11,335 nucleotides of DNA from Candidatus Methanophagales archaeon (GTDB lineage Archaea; Halobacteriota; Syntropharchaeia; Alkanophagales; Methanospirareceae): assembly GCA_003601795.1 (NCBI GenBank), contig PIXU01000023.1:1-11335 (forward strand), written 5' to 3'. Every line of letters starts with the position of its first letter. The stretch's first letter is position 1. Below the pieces are notes generated by a model. It was not told where the DNA came from, did not search any database, and worked only from the letters and a program-made list of their open reading frames with translations. Shown here piece by piece: positions 1 to 6,905 of the stretch. The translations under genes and the position numbers were made by a program.

Positions 1-451
1 ATACCAGGATAGATGCATAAATCCTGCAATCTCCCTCCTTAAATGGAGGACTGGACGATTCAAATATCATTTCCGCTCTTGTTGAAGCATCGCTTGTATA
101 CGGTATTATCTGGATTATCGACTTAATCTCGTTTAAAACCCTTTTAATTTCCGCTCTATCGCTTAATGTCAATTTCTTGAGTTCTTAAAAAATATCTCTA
201 CCTCTTTCGCATAACTCAGCATAATGCTCGGTCTGCGATATTTGCCCAAGCAATGATAAAGCCTCATCAATTCTCTCTGCACGCTTTATGAGTCTCCTAT
301 TCAACGATCCATCCGCCTCATAGAAAGAGTATTCTGGGACTGCAATCTCGATTTTCTTTGCGTCACCCAGATCCAACAAATATGCTGCTGCCGAGTCTTG
401 TGCTAAAGCAACGTTCTCCAGCCAATTAGTCTCCGCAATCAGAAGCTTCAG
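1..451 (-). pseudogene. PIN-domain (VapC-like) ribonuclease, disrupted and cut by the window edge
   Basis: One minus-strand frame from about 457 down to 1 reads as a PIN domain. It has LIAETNW at the N-terminus (first acidic site, in the ETNW form some PIN families use), IAVPEYSFYEADGSLNRR in the middle, and SPPFKEGDCRIYASIL near the left edge, which matches the conserved acidic C-terminal part. A TAA stop at 185-187 interrupts this frame after GRDIF, yet homology-like sequence (ELKKLTLSDRAEIKRVL) continues in the same frame. No ATG, GTG or TTG precedes the LIAETNW block. The frame is closed by TAA at 458-460, and CTG at 449-451 sits where an ATG would be expected. The nearest TTG (377-379) would delete the first active-site strand. 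The 5' end overlaps the end of the carboxypeptidase gene by about 26 nt. PIN proteins are usually Mg-dependent RNases, often toxins. No antitoxin gene is visible. The start, the stop and the right-hand junction all suggest decay; a base-call error at the TAA is the main alternative. Confidence 0.7.
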
Positions 452-2186
452 TTGCTCTTACTAATACTGTGATTACAATTGGGATTTCAATATTATGGAT
501 ATTGATTATCTCAGCAGTTGAGTTCTTTGCTCCTTCGTTATCTGCTACCGTTAGTTTTACGGTGTAGTTTCCTGCAGAAGAGTAAGAATGAGTTACAATT
601 TCTCCTTCTGCTATTTCACCATCGCCAAAGTCCCATTCGTAGTTCTCGATGGTTCCATCTGGGTCGGTTGAATTTGATGCGTTGAAGGTGATTGTTTCAT
701 TTATGATAGGATTTTCTGGATAATACGAGAATGACGCGATTGGTGATGATTTTATATCCAACTGTTGGAACCACTCTATAAGATACAAAGCTGCTGGTTT
801 GTTCTCTTCCCATGTAGGAATTATTTGGTTCGGTGGCAGCACAAAACCACCTTCTGCAAGGTTTTTTGGTCGTAATTCAATAGTGAATGCAGCAATATTA
901 TGAACCCCATACAGCCAATCATCAGAATCTCCACTTGTTATATAAAGATCAGATGCTTGTTCATGCGTGTAGTTTTTTACATGTACTTTTTTAATCTCAG
1001 TTGCCATATCCTCCGCCATTTTACTCAGTAGAGTTTTGTGGGGTGGAGCATCCTTAGTATAACCCCAGGGATAGAGTACAAGCTGTGAATAACTATGATA
1101 ACTTATCGAAGAGGAAAAATTATGCGTTGATACTAACTTACGTATTGCTTGCGTTTCAGGCTCAGAAAATGGTGCAGGTCCCCTGTAAGTATTGCTTGCA
1201 GAATCTCCACTCGAACCCTGCTGACCCCATTTATACCCGAAATTTCTGTTCGGGTCCACACCAAAAGTTCCATCTCCGTTGTCTCTTCTATTTTTTCTCC
1301 ATAATCGATCGTCCGTTCGGCTATATTCAAGACCGTCGGGATTAATCAATGGTACAATCCATATCTCTCTGCTGTCTACCAACTGCTTAACTTTTTGATC
1401 GGTAGAATAATGTTCTACAAGATACTTAGCAAGATAGAATGGGACTTCAACTGAAATCCATTCGCGAGCATGCGTCCCACCCATAAACAATACGTCAGGT
1501 TCATCCCCTTCTTCGTTTGTTACGTTGTCACTGATTTTTATTGCCAGAATATCCCTATCAGCAATTCCTTGTGTTTTCTCCCAGCTATCGCCAATATCAT
1601 ATACTTTTGCAATATGTGTATAATTATTTTCAAGATTTTGAAGCTCGGTTTTCAAACTACTGTAAGAATGATATGACACGCCAGAAGTTGCTTGAACGGG
1701 TTCAAAACGAGATTTCTGAAAATCTTTTTCGCTTTTGTATAAAATCTCTACAACAAATCCTTTCTCTTTCAGTTCTATTATATGTTTATCATAAACCATA
1801 GCAATTAAATATCCCTGATTTACTTCCCATATATCCAACCCCAAATTCGCTAATTCGTTTATATCTTCTTGATTTTTAATAACTACTTTTACGATCCTAT
1901 GAACTAATTCATCCTCTTTTATTGGTGTTACGGAAAAACCTATCCTCTCAATCTCTTGTTCCTCTTCATTCGTAATTCTTATAGCCAAGTAGTTTTGCTC
2001 TATAACGTATATTTCCAAGCCTAAATTCGATAATGTGTCCACATCATCCTGGTTTTCAATAGAAACTTTGACAACTCTTTTATCAACCGGTTGCTCATTG
2101 AAATTCCCGATTGCACTCGATATAAGTAGCGCGTTTACTATCAACAGTAACAGTCCAATTATTGCAATTCTTAAGATTTTTTTCAT
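426..2186 (-). CDS. Secreted M14 zinc carboxypeptidase with C-terminal PKD domain
   Basis: A 586-residue exported metallocarboxypeptidase that should remove C-terminal amino acids from proteins or peptides outside the cell. Residues 4-27 form a signal peptide. Residues 36-90 and 96-150 are two copies of a propeptide-like unit (RVVKVSIENQDDVDTL and RIVKVVIKNQEDINEL). The catalytic domain spans about 170-475. Zinc ligands are H239 and E242 in GGTHAREW and H364 in SYHSYS. R297 in LWRKNRR and N313-R314 in DPNRNF are the carboxylate-binding residues of the carboxypeptidase A/T family, and E437 in FTIELRP is the general base, so the site looks intact. Residues 483-564 form a PKD domain (YEWDFGDG). 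The last ~20 residues (ending VRATEASDCGD) have no domain character and run into the broken PIN gene. The ATG overlaps the TGA of the upstream gene (ATGA), so the two are probably translationally coupled. Confidence 0.93.
   Translation of the reverse strand: MKKILRIAIIGLLLLIVNALLISSAIGNFNEQPVDKRVVKVSIENQDDVDTLSNLGLEIYVIEQNYLAIRITNEEEQEIERIGFSVTPIKEDELVHRIVKVVIKNQEDINELANLGLDIWEVNQGYLIAMVYDKHIIELKEKGFVVEILYKSEKDFQKSRFEPVQATSGVSYHSYSSLKTELQNLENNYTHIAKVYDIGDSWEKTQGIADRDILAIKISDNVTNEEGDEPDVLFMGGTHAREWISVEVPFYLAKYLVEHYSTDQKVKQLVDSREIWIVPLINPDGLEYSRTDDRLWRKNRRDNGDGTFGVDPNRNFGYKWGQQGSSGDSASNTYRGPAPFSEPETQAIRKLVSTHNFSSSISYHSYSQLVLYPWGYTKDAPPHKTLLSKMAEDMATEIKKVHVKNYTHEQASDLYITSGDSDDWLYGVHNIAAFTIELRPKNLAEGGFVLPPNQIIPTWEENKPAALYLIEWFQQLDIKSSPIASFSYYPENPIINETITFNASNSTDPDGTIENYEWDFGDGEIAEGEIVTHSYSSAGNYTVKLTVADNEGAKNSTAEIINIHNIEIPIVITVLVRATEASDCGD
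511..749 (-). repeat. PKD cassette, copy 1 (in the carboxypeptidase gene)
   Basis: About 239 bp align without a gap to 2631-2869 (offset 2120) with only scattered mismatches, roughly 90% identity or better by eye. The match includes long synonymous-site identity (for example agttttacggtgtagtttcc in both), far above what protein conservation needs, so recent duplication or gene conversion is likely. Confidence 0.85.
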
Positions 2187-4024
2187 TGTTGTATAACTGC
2201 AACCTCAGAACCCACCCATATCGCTTCTATTGGCTCCACAGCCGAATTACCTAATATCCCATGGATGTCAATACCGCTTCTATCCCCTGCTTCTCCCACA
2301 ACTTCGAACTCAAGCCGTGCCAATTCCGCTGACCCGTTAATTGTCGAACCCGAGGGATCAGAGAAAGCAAAAACTTTCACTGTACCAGCGCCTGTGCCTG
2401 TATATCCTACGATATTCCAATGAGACCAACCTGAAGTTGAAATATCAGACCCTTCTTCAACGTTTGTTAAGCGTATAACCGAAGAATTGAAGGTCAGTCC
2501 GAACATAAGTATTGCGAGGTCACTAACCCCATCTACATTTACAGTAGCGGTGAAATTTTCACCTTCAGAAGCTTCACCCGGGTTTATTATTGAGACCGTA
2601 GTTGCAACTGCAACCCCAACATGGATTACCTGAGCAGTTGAGTCCTTTGCTCCTTCGTTATCTGTTACCGTTAGTTTTACGGTGTAGTTTCCTGCAGAAG
2701 AGTAAGAATGAGTTACAATTTTTCCTTCTGCTATTTCACCATCGCCAAAGTCCCATTCATATTCCTCGATGGTTCCATTTGGGTCGGTTGAATTTGATGC
2801 GTTAAAAGTGATTGTTTGGTTTACAATTGGATTCTCTGGATAATACGAGAATGATGCGATTGGTGGTTGATTTTCTGTTACGTTTATTGTCTTATTTATT
2901 ATGTTATATCTTCTTTCTTTACCATCACTATCTGTTACCTTTAGACTTACTATATAATTATCTGGCGAGTGATACGTATGATTAACTATCTTTCCAGTCC
3001 CATTTGTTCCATCTCCAAAGTTCCATTCATAAGATATTATAGCAGCGTCTGGATCAAGTGTCTGGGAAGAAGAGGCATCAAAGGTAATACTCTGATTTAC
3101 AACCGGATTTAGTGGTGAATAGGTGAAGTTTGCATGAGGAATAAATTCCGAGGGAAGTATTATGAATGGTTTTGCAGAGCAATTTCTTAGCATCTCCAAG
3201 TTCAACTTAGTCCCATTAACATAAACAACCGCTAATATTCTGTTGTATTTGTCATATTGCCTGCAATCATCTACATCAACCTCCACTTCTTTTCCCAAGG
3301 ATAGATTTTCTAAACATCTCTTGGATTCATTCCCTTCCGGTATGCCTAATTTTGGTGCATCAATTCCGACTAACCGGACGCTTTGTACGCCAGCCATTGC
3401 AACAGGAGAAATGTAGTTTGTACCCCCGTCAGTGGTATATGTTAGAAACTCCGTAGCTTTGGAACTAACAGGAGAGATGTATATTGTATCACCATCGCGA
3501 ACGTATCTTACTGTTCCTCTTCTCATTACTCCTTCTTCCAATGTTTGCAATCCAAACCTCCAGTCTGAGTCAGAATCGGTATCAAAGCAATGGGGATACC
3601 TTGCCCAATAACGATTGTCATCGTATCCATCATTTACTACGGGTGTTTCATCTATTGTGTTTCCTTCAGTATCGTTTAATGTAATCTGCTCATCGTTATC
3701 ACGTAACCAACGTTTACCGTGAATATAAGTCCAGTAATTTTTTGGTAGTATCGTAGTATTTTTTATTGGAATACTTCTTCCTCCATAGCAGCGGGAAGAT
3801 AATGTCCAGCCACTTATGTTCACGCTTTTGTTTGTGGGATTATAGAGCATAACCCACTCAAAGAAGCGATCTATTGTTCTATCACCCTCAGGATTTTGGT
3901 CGAATGCGCATATTACTATATGCGTAGTATTGTTTATTGCGATTGCACTGCCAATAATGGCGATTGCGACTATCATAAAGCCAATTGAGATCACTAATAT
4001 TCCACAAAAGGTTTTATTTTTCAT
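2183..4024 (-). CDS. Secreted multidomain protein: lamin-tail, thermonuclease-like, two PKD, cohesin
   Basis: A 613-residue exported protein. Residues 7-30 are a hydrophobic signal segment. Residues 35-163 resemble a lamin-tail domain (EWVMLYNPTNKSVNISGWTL), often found on secreted nucleases. Residues 169-293 form a staphylococcal-nuclease-type OB fold: VRDGDTIYI (D177, D179), VRLVGIDAPK (R217, D222) and DKYNRILAVVY (R262). The usual catalytic Glu after Asp-x-Pro is lysine (K225), and a 22-residue loop with a repeated YISPV separates the first two strands, so nuclease activity is doubtful. PKD domains lie at about 297-382 (YEWNFGDG) and 387-469 (YEWDFGDG). Residues 474-611 look like a cohesin domain (TTVSIINPGEASEGENFTA, LARLEFEV), which would bind a dockerin on a partner. 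It is the first gene of an operon with the carboxypeptidase. A strong Shine-Dalgarno AGGAGGTG lies 11 nt before the ATG. It could be a binding or scaffold protein rather than an enzyme. Confidence 0.87.
   Translation of the reverse strand: MKNKTFCGILVISIGFMIVAIAIIGSAIAINNTTHIVICAFDQNPEGDRTIDRFFEWVMLYNPTNKSVNISGWTLSSRCYGGRSIPIKNTTILPKNYWTYIHGKRWLRDNDEQITLNDTEGNTIDETPVVNDGYDDNRYWARYPHCFDTDSDSDWRFGLQTLEEGVMRRGTVRYVRDGDTIYISPVSSKATEFLTYTTDGGTNYISPVAMAGVQSVRLVGIDAPKLGIPEGNESKRCLENLSLGKEVEVDVDDCRQYDKYNRILAVVYVNGTKLNLEMLRNCSAKPFIILPSEFIPHANFTYSPLNPVVNQSITFDASSSQTLDPDAAIISYEWNFGDGTNGTGKIVNHTYHSPDNYIVSLKVTDSDGKERRYNIINKTINVTENQPPIASFSYYPENPIVNQTITFNASNSTDPNGTIEEYEWDFGDGEIAEGKIVTHSYSSAGNYTVKLTVTDNEGAKDSTAQVIHVGVAVATTVSIINPGEASEGENFTATVNVDGVSDLAILMFGLTFNSSVIRLTNVEEGSDISTSGWSHWNIVGYTGTGAGTVKVFAFSDPSGSTINGSAELARLEFEVVGEAGDRSGIDIHGILGNSAVEPIEAIWVGSEVAVIQQ
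2631..2869 (-). repeat. PKD cassette, copy 2 (second PKD of the lamin-tail/cohesin gene)
   Basis: Partner of 511-749. Its outer 20 nt (gatgcgattggtggttgatt, 2854-2873) recur exactly at 4173-4192 in the phospholipase D gene, marking the QPPIAS start of a third PKD cassette there. The first PKD of the same protein (about 2880-3135) is clearly more diverged. Confidence 0.85.
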
Positions 4025-4035
4025 TTTTTCTTTTT

Positions 4036-4043
4036 CACCTCCT
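4036..4043 (-). promoter_or_regulatory. Strong Shine-Dalgarno of the lamin-tail/cohesin gene
   Basis: On the minus strand AGGAGGTG precedes the ATG at 4024 by 11 nt and supports that start. The phospholipase D gene upstream has no such site in the corresponding place, although both leaders end in an almost identical GAAAAAGAAAAA run before the ATG. Confidence 0.8.
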
Positions 4044-4060
4044 AAATTTTATTTGATTTT

Positions 4061-4079
4061 CAATACCAAGTGAAATTTA
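4061..4079 (-). repeat. 19-bp leader repeat, copy A
   Basis: Minus-strand TAAATTTCACTTGGTATTG is a perfect copy of 6052-6070. It begins 9 nt after the AT-rich TATA-like stretch (4088-4100), so it should straddle the transcription start of the lamin-tail/cohesin operon. It may be a shared operator or leader element; the function is inferred only from position. Confidence 0.75.
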
Positions 4080-4087
4080 TGTCGAGG

Positions 4088-4100
4088 ATATATTTAAATA
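4088..4100 (-). promoter_or_regulatory. TATA-like box for the lamin-tail/cohesin-carboxypeptidase operon
   Basis: The AT-only stretch atatatttaaata overlaps the stop codon of the upstream phospholipase D gene. Using the archaeal spacing of about 26 nt from TATA centre to start, transcription would begin near 4068, inside the 19-bp repeat, giving a leader of about 44 nt that contains the Shine-Dalgarno site. The motif is symmetrical, so its direction is taken from the genes. Confidence 0.5.
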
Positions 4101-6037
4101 TTTCGATGATTCGATTCCAATTCCATCGGGATTGTTTGATTTACGACAGGATTTGATGGCAAATACGTGAAGGATGCGATTGGTGGTTGATTATTCGAGC
4201 TATTCCAGTCATATAAGAACACGTCCGTATAGTATTTGCCAACCTCGTCATTTGCTATAATCACCCCCGCTTCTCTATTGTTCCTTACGCTGTTCTCGTT
4301 CCAGTTGATGCTGGAGATCAAAACCTTGCTACCGTCAACAATCACACCTTTGTTATGCGTCTTGTTGAGTCCAATCGCTTCATTGTCTATTAGCTTTGCC
4401 TTAAGATTTAAACTCTTATTTTTTGCTACAATTTCATCGATATACTCCTTTATCCTCGCATTATCCTCCTTTTCATAAGTAGAATCCAGTAAGATCTTTA
4501 CTTCACACCCCCTCCTTGATGCATTGATCGCTGCTTCCAAGAAAGGATTGGGTTTTGGATTAGCACGTGATCCCCATTTTTTGATGTAAAATTGCTCCAC
4601 ATAAACGGACTTCTTTGCTCCGTGAATCATGCCCATGATGGATTCTGTCTGCAGTAGCGATGTATCAGGCGATAGAACAGGCGAGACATTGAATTCGCCG
4701 GTGATTGTTTTGCTATCAAAGGGATGCGTGTAATTGCCGGTTAAGATTGTGCAATTTGGCACGAAATCCGGTGGAGGACACCCATATTTATTTCCATAGA
4801 AAGGGTGATTGCAGGTGAATGCGAAACTGTCCCTGCTTTCCGGCTTCCAGTCTTCAAAGAAGACCTCGGTGAAGTAGCCTGTTACATTCTGATTGTTTAT
4901 AATGATGCCCCAGCCGCGGTTACCAAAACTGTTATTGACTGGCACACCGGTATTCTTCCAGTTCTCCGACATGACTATGGTTGATCTGTTATCTATGATG
5001 GCATATTTTGCGTGGTTATAATTATATCTATTATATATGCCCCTGGCTTTGTCATCGATCATAAACCTAACCTCGCCGCCTGCATTCGCTATCTGCGCTG
5101 CAATATATCTCTCTTCATCGCCCATTCCGCGATAAGGATCGCCTTCTAAAAGGACTTTCACGTTAACACCTCGGTTTAGGGCAGCGATGAGATGATCCAT
5201 CAGATAGTAATTATGGAACTGGTAAACATTCAAATAGATTGATTCATTGGCGTTGTCAATCGCATTTGCAAGTTCTTTGAAGCTACTGTCCGGTGATGTG
5301 AATACAGTTACTGTTCCGTTGAAGTTAAATGTCTTGTAGGGGAAGTGCAGTCGCCAAACGTCCTCGATTGGATGTGTGACCCAATCAGCAGCGGAGTTTG
5401 TGTCTTCATACGCCCCTGTCGTTTCGTTTAGATCCCTCTCTAAGATTACACCTTCTTCTACATCCTTCACAGGCAAACCGCTCCATCCGGGACCTATGTA
5501 ATCGGAATTGCCATAAACTACGACGTCTACTATTTCACCTTTATTATCTCTCAGAATCACTTCATCACCCTCATTATGCAATCTCACCCTCCTATGAGTC
5601 TTTATCATATCTGGTGTTGGATCTGAATCAACACCATACTCAAAATCGGGTTTCAGAAGCATCTCATCATAAAATGTAGTTGCGTTATAAGCGAGGTATA
5701 GACTATTCCCGGCACTTATATATGCCCAATCCGGAAACGTAATAATGCCTTCCCTATCTGTTATCTGCCATCCACCGATGTTGATTGTACTTTCAGTGGG
5801 ATTATGTATCCTTATAAATTCACCATCAGTGTCCCCTTTCACGTAGGTATCATAATATACTGCAATAATCAATATCTGATCTGGAGTGAGTGTTGGCGTA
5901 AAGTAATTTTGTGGAGAGTTATCTTTCTCCGAATCCATGCTGTAAGTTGTATCGGCACCAACTGCGATACAACTTGCAACCATCACCAGGGCAATTGAAA
6001 CAGCCAAAAATACTTTCCAATCTGCTTCATATTTCAT
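4094..6037 (-). CDS. Exported lamin-tail and phospholipase D-type (two HKD) protein
   Basis: A 647-residue exported member of the phospholipase D/endonuclease superfamily, expected to cut phosphodiester bonds in phospholipid or nucleic acid. Residues 9-27 are a hydrophobic signal segment, and VASC at 20-23 fits a lipobox, so it may be a lipoprotein anchored at C23. A lamin-tail domain lies at about 50-222 (GEFIRIHNPTESTINIGGW). Two complete HKD motifs follow: H342-x-K344-x4-D349 (NHAKYAIID) and H561-x-K563-x4-D568 (THNKGVIVD), each with the downstream Ser/Asn region (SENW, SSINW). The paired motifs should form one active site. After a short linker a PKD domain begins (PPIASFTYLPSNPVVNQTI, 618-636) but is cut after about 20 residues and replaced by an 11-residue tail. 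The gene has its own promoter and is divergent from the eS4 operon. The lamin-tail part favours a DNA-related substrate, but lipid is possible. Confidence 0.9.
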   Translation of the reverse strand: MKYEADWKVFLAVSIALVMVASCIAVGADTTYSMDSEKDNSPQNYFTPTLTPDQILIIAVYYDTYVKGDTDGEFIRIHNPTESTINIGGWQITDREGIITFPDWAYISAGNSLYLAYNATTFYDEMLLKPDFEYGVDSDPTPDMIKTHRRVRLHNEGDEVILRDNKGEIVDVVVYGNSDYIGPGWSGLPVKDVEEGVILERDLNETTGAYEDTNSAADWVTHPIEDVWRLHFPYKTFNFNGTVTVFTSPDSSFKELANAIDNANESIYLNVYQFHNYYLMDHLIAALNRGVNVKVLLEGDPYRGMGDEERYIAAQIANAGGEVRFMIDDKARGIYNRYNYNHAKYAIIDNRSTIVMSENWKNTGVPVNNSFGNRGWGIIINNQNVTGYFTEVFFEDWKPESRDSFAFTCNHPFYGNKYGCPPPDFVPNCTILTGNYTHPFDSKTITGEFNVSPVLSPDTSLLQTESIMGMIHGAKKSVYVEQFYIKKWGSRANPKPNPFLEAAINASRRGCEVKILLDSTYEKEDNARIKEYIDEIVAKNKSLNLKAKLIDNEAIGLNKTHNKGVIVDGSKVLISSINWNENSVRNNREAGVIIANDEVGKYYTDVFLYDWNSSNNQPPIASFTYLPSNPVVNQTIPMELESNHRNI

Positions 6038-6051
6038 TTTTTTCTTTTTCG

Positions 6052-6070
6052 CAATACCAAGTGAAATTTA
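6052..6070 (-). repeat. 19-bp leader repeat, copy B
   Basis: Perfect direct copy of 4061-4079, read on the minus strand as TAAATTTCACTTGGTATTG. It starts 8 nt after the AT-rich stretch at 6078-6087 and lies 15-33 nt upstream of the phospholipase D ATG. Both copies sit at the same place relative to the TATA-like box. The two copies also bracket the phospholipase D gene, so an origin by segmental duplication is possible. Confidence 0.75.
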
Positions 6071-6077
6071 CCCCGCG

Positions 6078-6087
6078 ATAAAAAATA
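6078..6087 (-). promoter_or_regulatory. TATA-like box for the phospholipase D gene
   Basis: The AT-only stretch ataaaaaata, read on the minus strand as TATTTTTTAT, lies about 26 nt upstream of a position near 6057 inside the 19-bp repeat. This would give a leader of about 20 nt. No Shine-Dalgarno is seen before the ATG at 6037. Confidence 0.45.
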
Positions 6088-6124
6088 AGGATGAGTTGTC
6101 CATTTTACTATTTTTAACTATTTC

Positions 6125-6133
6125 CTTTAAATA
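6125..6133 (+). promoter_or_regulatory. TATA box of the eS4-uL5-DUF1638 operon
   Basis: ctttaaata is a good archaeal TATA element. Transcription would begin near 6156, leaving a leader of about 12 nt before the eS4 ATG at 6169. No Shine-Dalgarno is visible, so translation of eS4 is probably from a very short leader. The 131-nt region 6038-6168 therefore holds two divergent promoters and no gene. Confidence 0.6.
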
Positions 6134-6168
6134 GTATTTGCAACATAGTTATATTCAGTTTAGTTAAG

Positions 6169-6894
6169 ATGGGAAAACACCAAAAGAGAATAGCGGCACC
6201 ACGCAGCTGGCGAATAGGAAGAAAAACCGCCTACTGGACGGTAAAACCCAGACCAGGACCGCATCCTGGGGATAGAAGCATGCCCCTGCTTTTGATCATA
6301 AGGGACATGCTGCAGTTGGCGGACAATAGTAAGGAAACAAAAAGGATATTGAAAGAGGGGGAGGTAGTAGTAAATGGAAGAGTGAGAAAAGACCTTAAGT
6401 TCCCTGTTGGCATCTTTGACATCCTTTCCATTCCACGCATTAATGCCTATTATATGGCTCTTTTGGACAAAAAGGGGAAATTATCACTGGTGGAGATAGG
6501 AGAGGAAGAAGCGTCCAGGAAACTAAGTCGTGTGAGCGGTAAAAGAATGCTCAAAGGGGGGCAGACACAATTGAACCTGCATGATGGCAGGAACATTCTT
6601 CCAGGAGAAGAGCTTGCGGAAAAAATAAAACCAAAGGATTCTTTGATGATTTCTATTCCTGATAATGAAATTCTGCAGCATTTTGCATATAAAGAAGGAA
6701 GTAAAGTGCTGGTAATAGGCGGTAAGCATTCTGCCCAGGCAGGTGAAATAGAAGAGATAAGAATAGTGCAAAGTCCAGAGCCAAATATAGTAATGATAAG
6801 ACCGTTAGGCGCAGAGGAATCTTTCGAGATCATAGATGATTATGTCTTTGTGGTGGGAGAAGAAAAAATAGAGATTCCTGAGGTTAAATACTAA
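6169..6894 (+). CDS. rps4e: 30S ribosomal protein eS4 (S4e)
   Basis: A 241-residue small-subunit ribosomal protein of archaea and eukaryotes. The N-terminal block (GKHQKRIAAPRSW, KPRPGPHPGDRSMPL, residues 2-40) is the S4e N-terminal signature. An S4-type RNA-binding fold follows at about 41-88 (DMLQLADNSKETKRILKEG, VVNGRVRKDLKFPVGIFDI). The central S4e domain lies at about 95-170, and a KOW-like segment at about 174-208 (EGSKVLVIGGKHSAQAGEI). Length is normal for the family. The start is supported by the family's MGKH N-terminus. In most euryarchaea this gene sits between L24 and L5 in the spc cluster; here it leads its own operon with uL5, 11 nt downstream, and has a promoter directly upstream. 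Confidence 0.97.
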   Translation: MGKHQKRIAAPRSWRIGRKTAYWTVKPRPGPHPGDRSMPLLLIIRDMLQLADNSKETKRILKEGEVVVNGRVRKDLKFPVGIFDILSIPRINAYYMALLDKKGKLSLVEIGEEEASRKLSRVSGKRMLKGGQTQLNLHDGRNILPGEELAEKIKPKDSLMISIPDNEILQHFAYKEGSKVLVIGGKHSAQAGEIEEIRIVQSPEPNIVMIRPLGAEESFEIIDDYVFVVGEEKIEIPEVKY

Positions 6895-6905
6895 ATCAGA
6901 AAAAA

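Noticed and set aside
185..187. Stop-codon read-through or a special amino acid at the stop inside the PIN frame
   Set aside because: The codon is TAA. Pyrrolysine uses TAG and selenocysteine TGA, and the missing start codon independently favours a pseudogene.
2602..2805. Plus-strand frame within the PKD cassette
   Set aside because: Antisense to a PKD domain and open only because of its base composition; no start signal or domain.
470..4190. CRISPR-like or minisatellite array from the repeated segments
   Set aside because: The repeats encode PKD domains in frame, are about 240 bp long and few in number, with no short regular repeat-spacer structure.
4061..6070. A mobile element bounded by the two 19-bp direct repeats
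   Set aside because: The segment between them contains only the lamin-tail/phospholipase D gene, with no transposase, integrase or terminal inverted repeats. The matching promoter position explains the repeats better.
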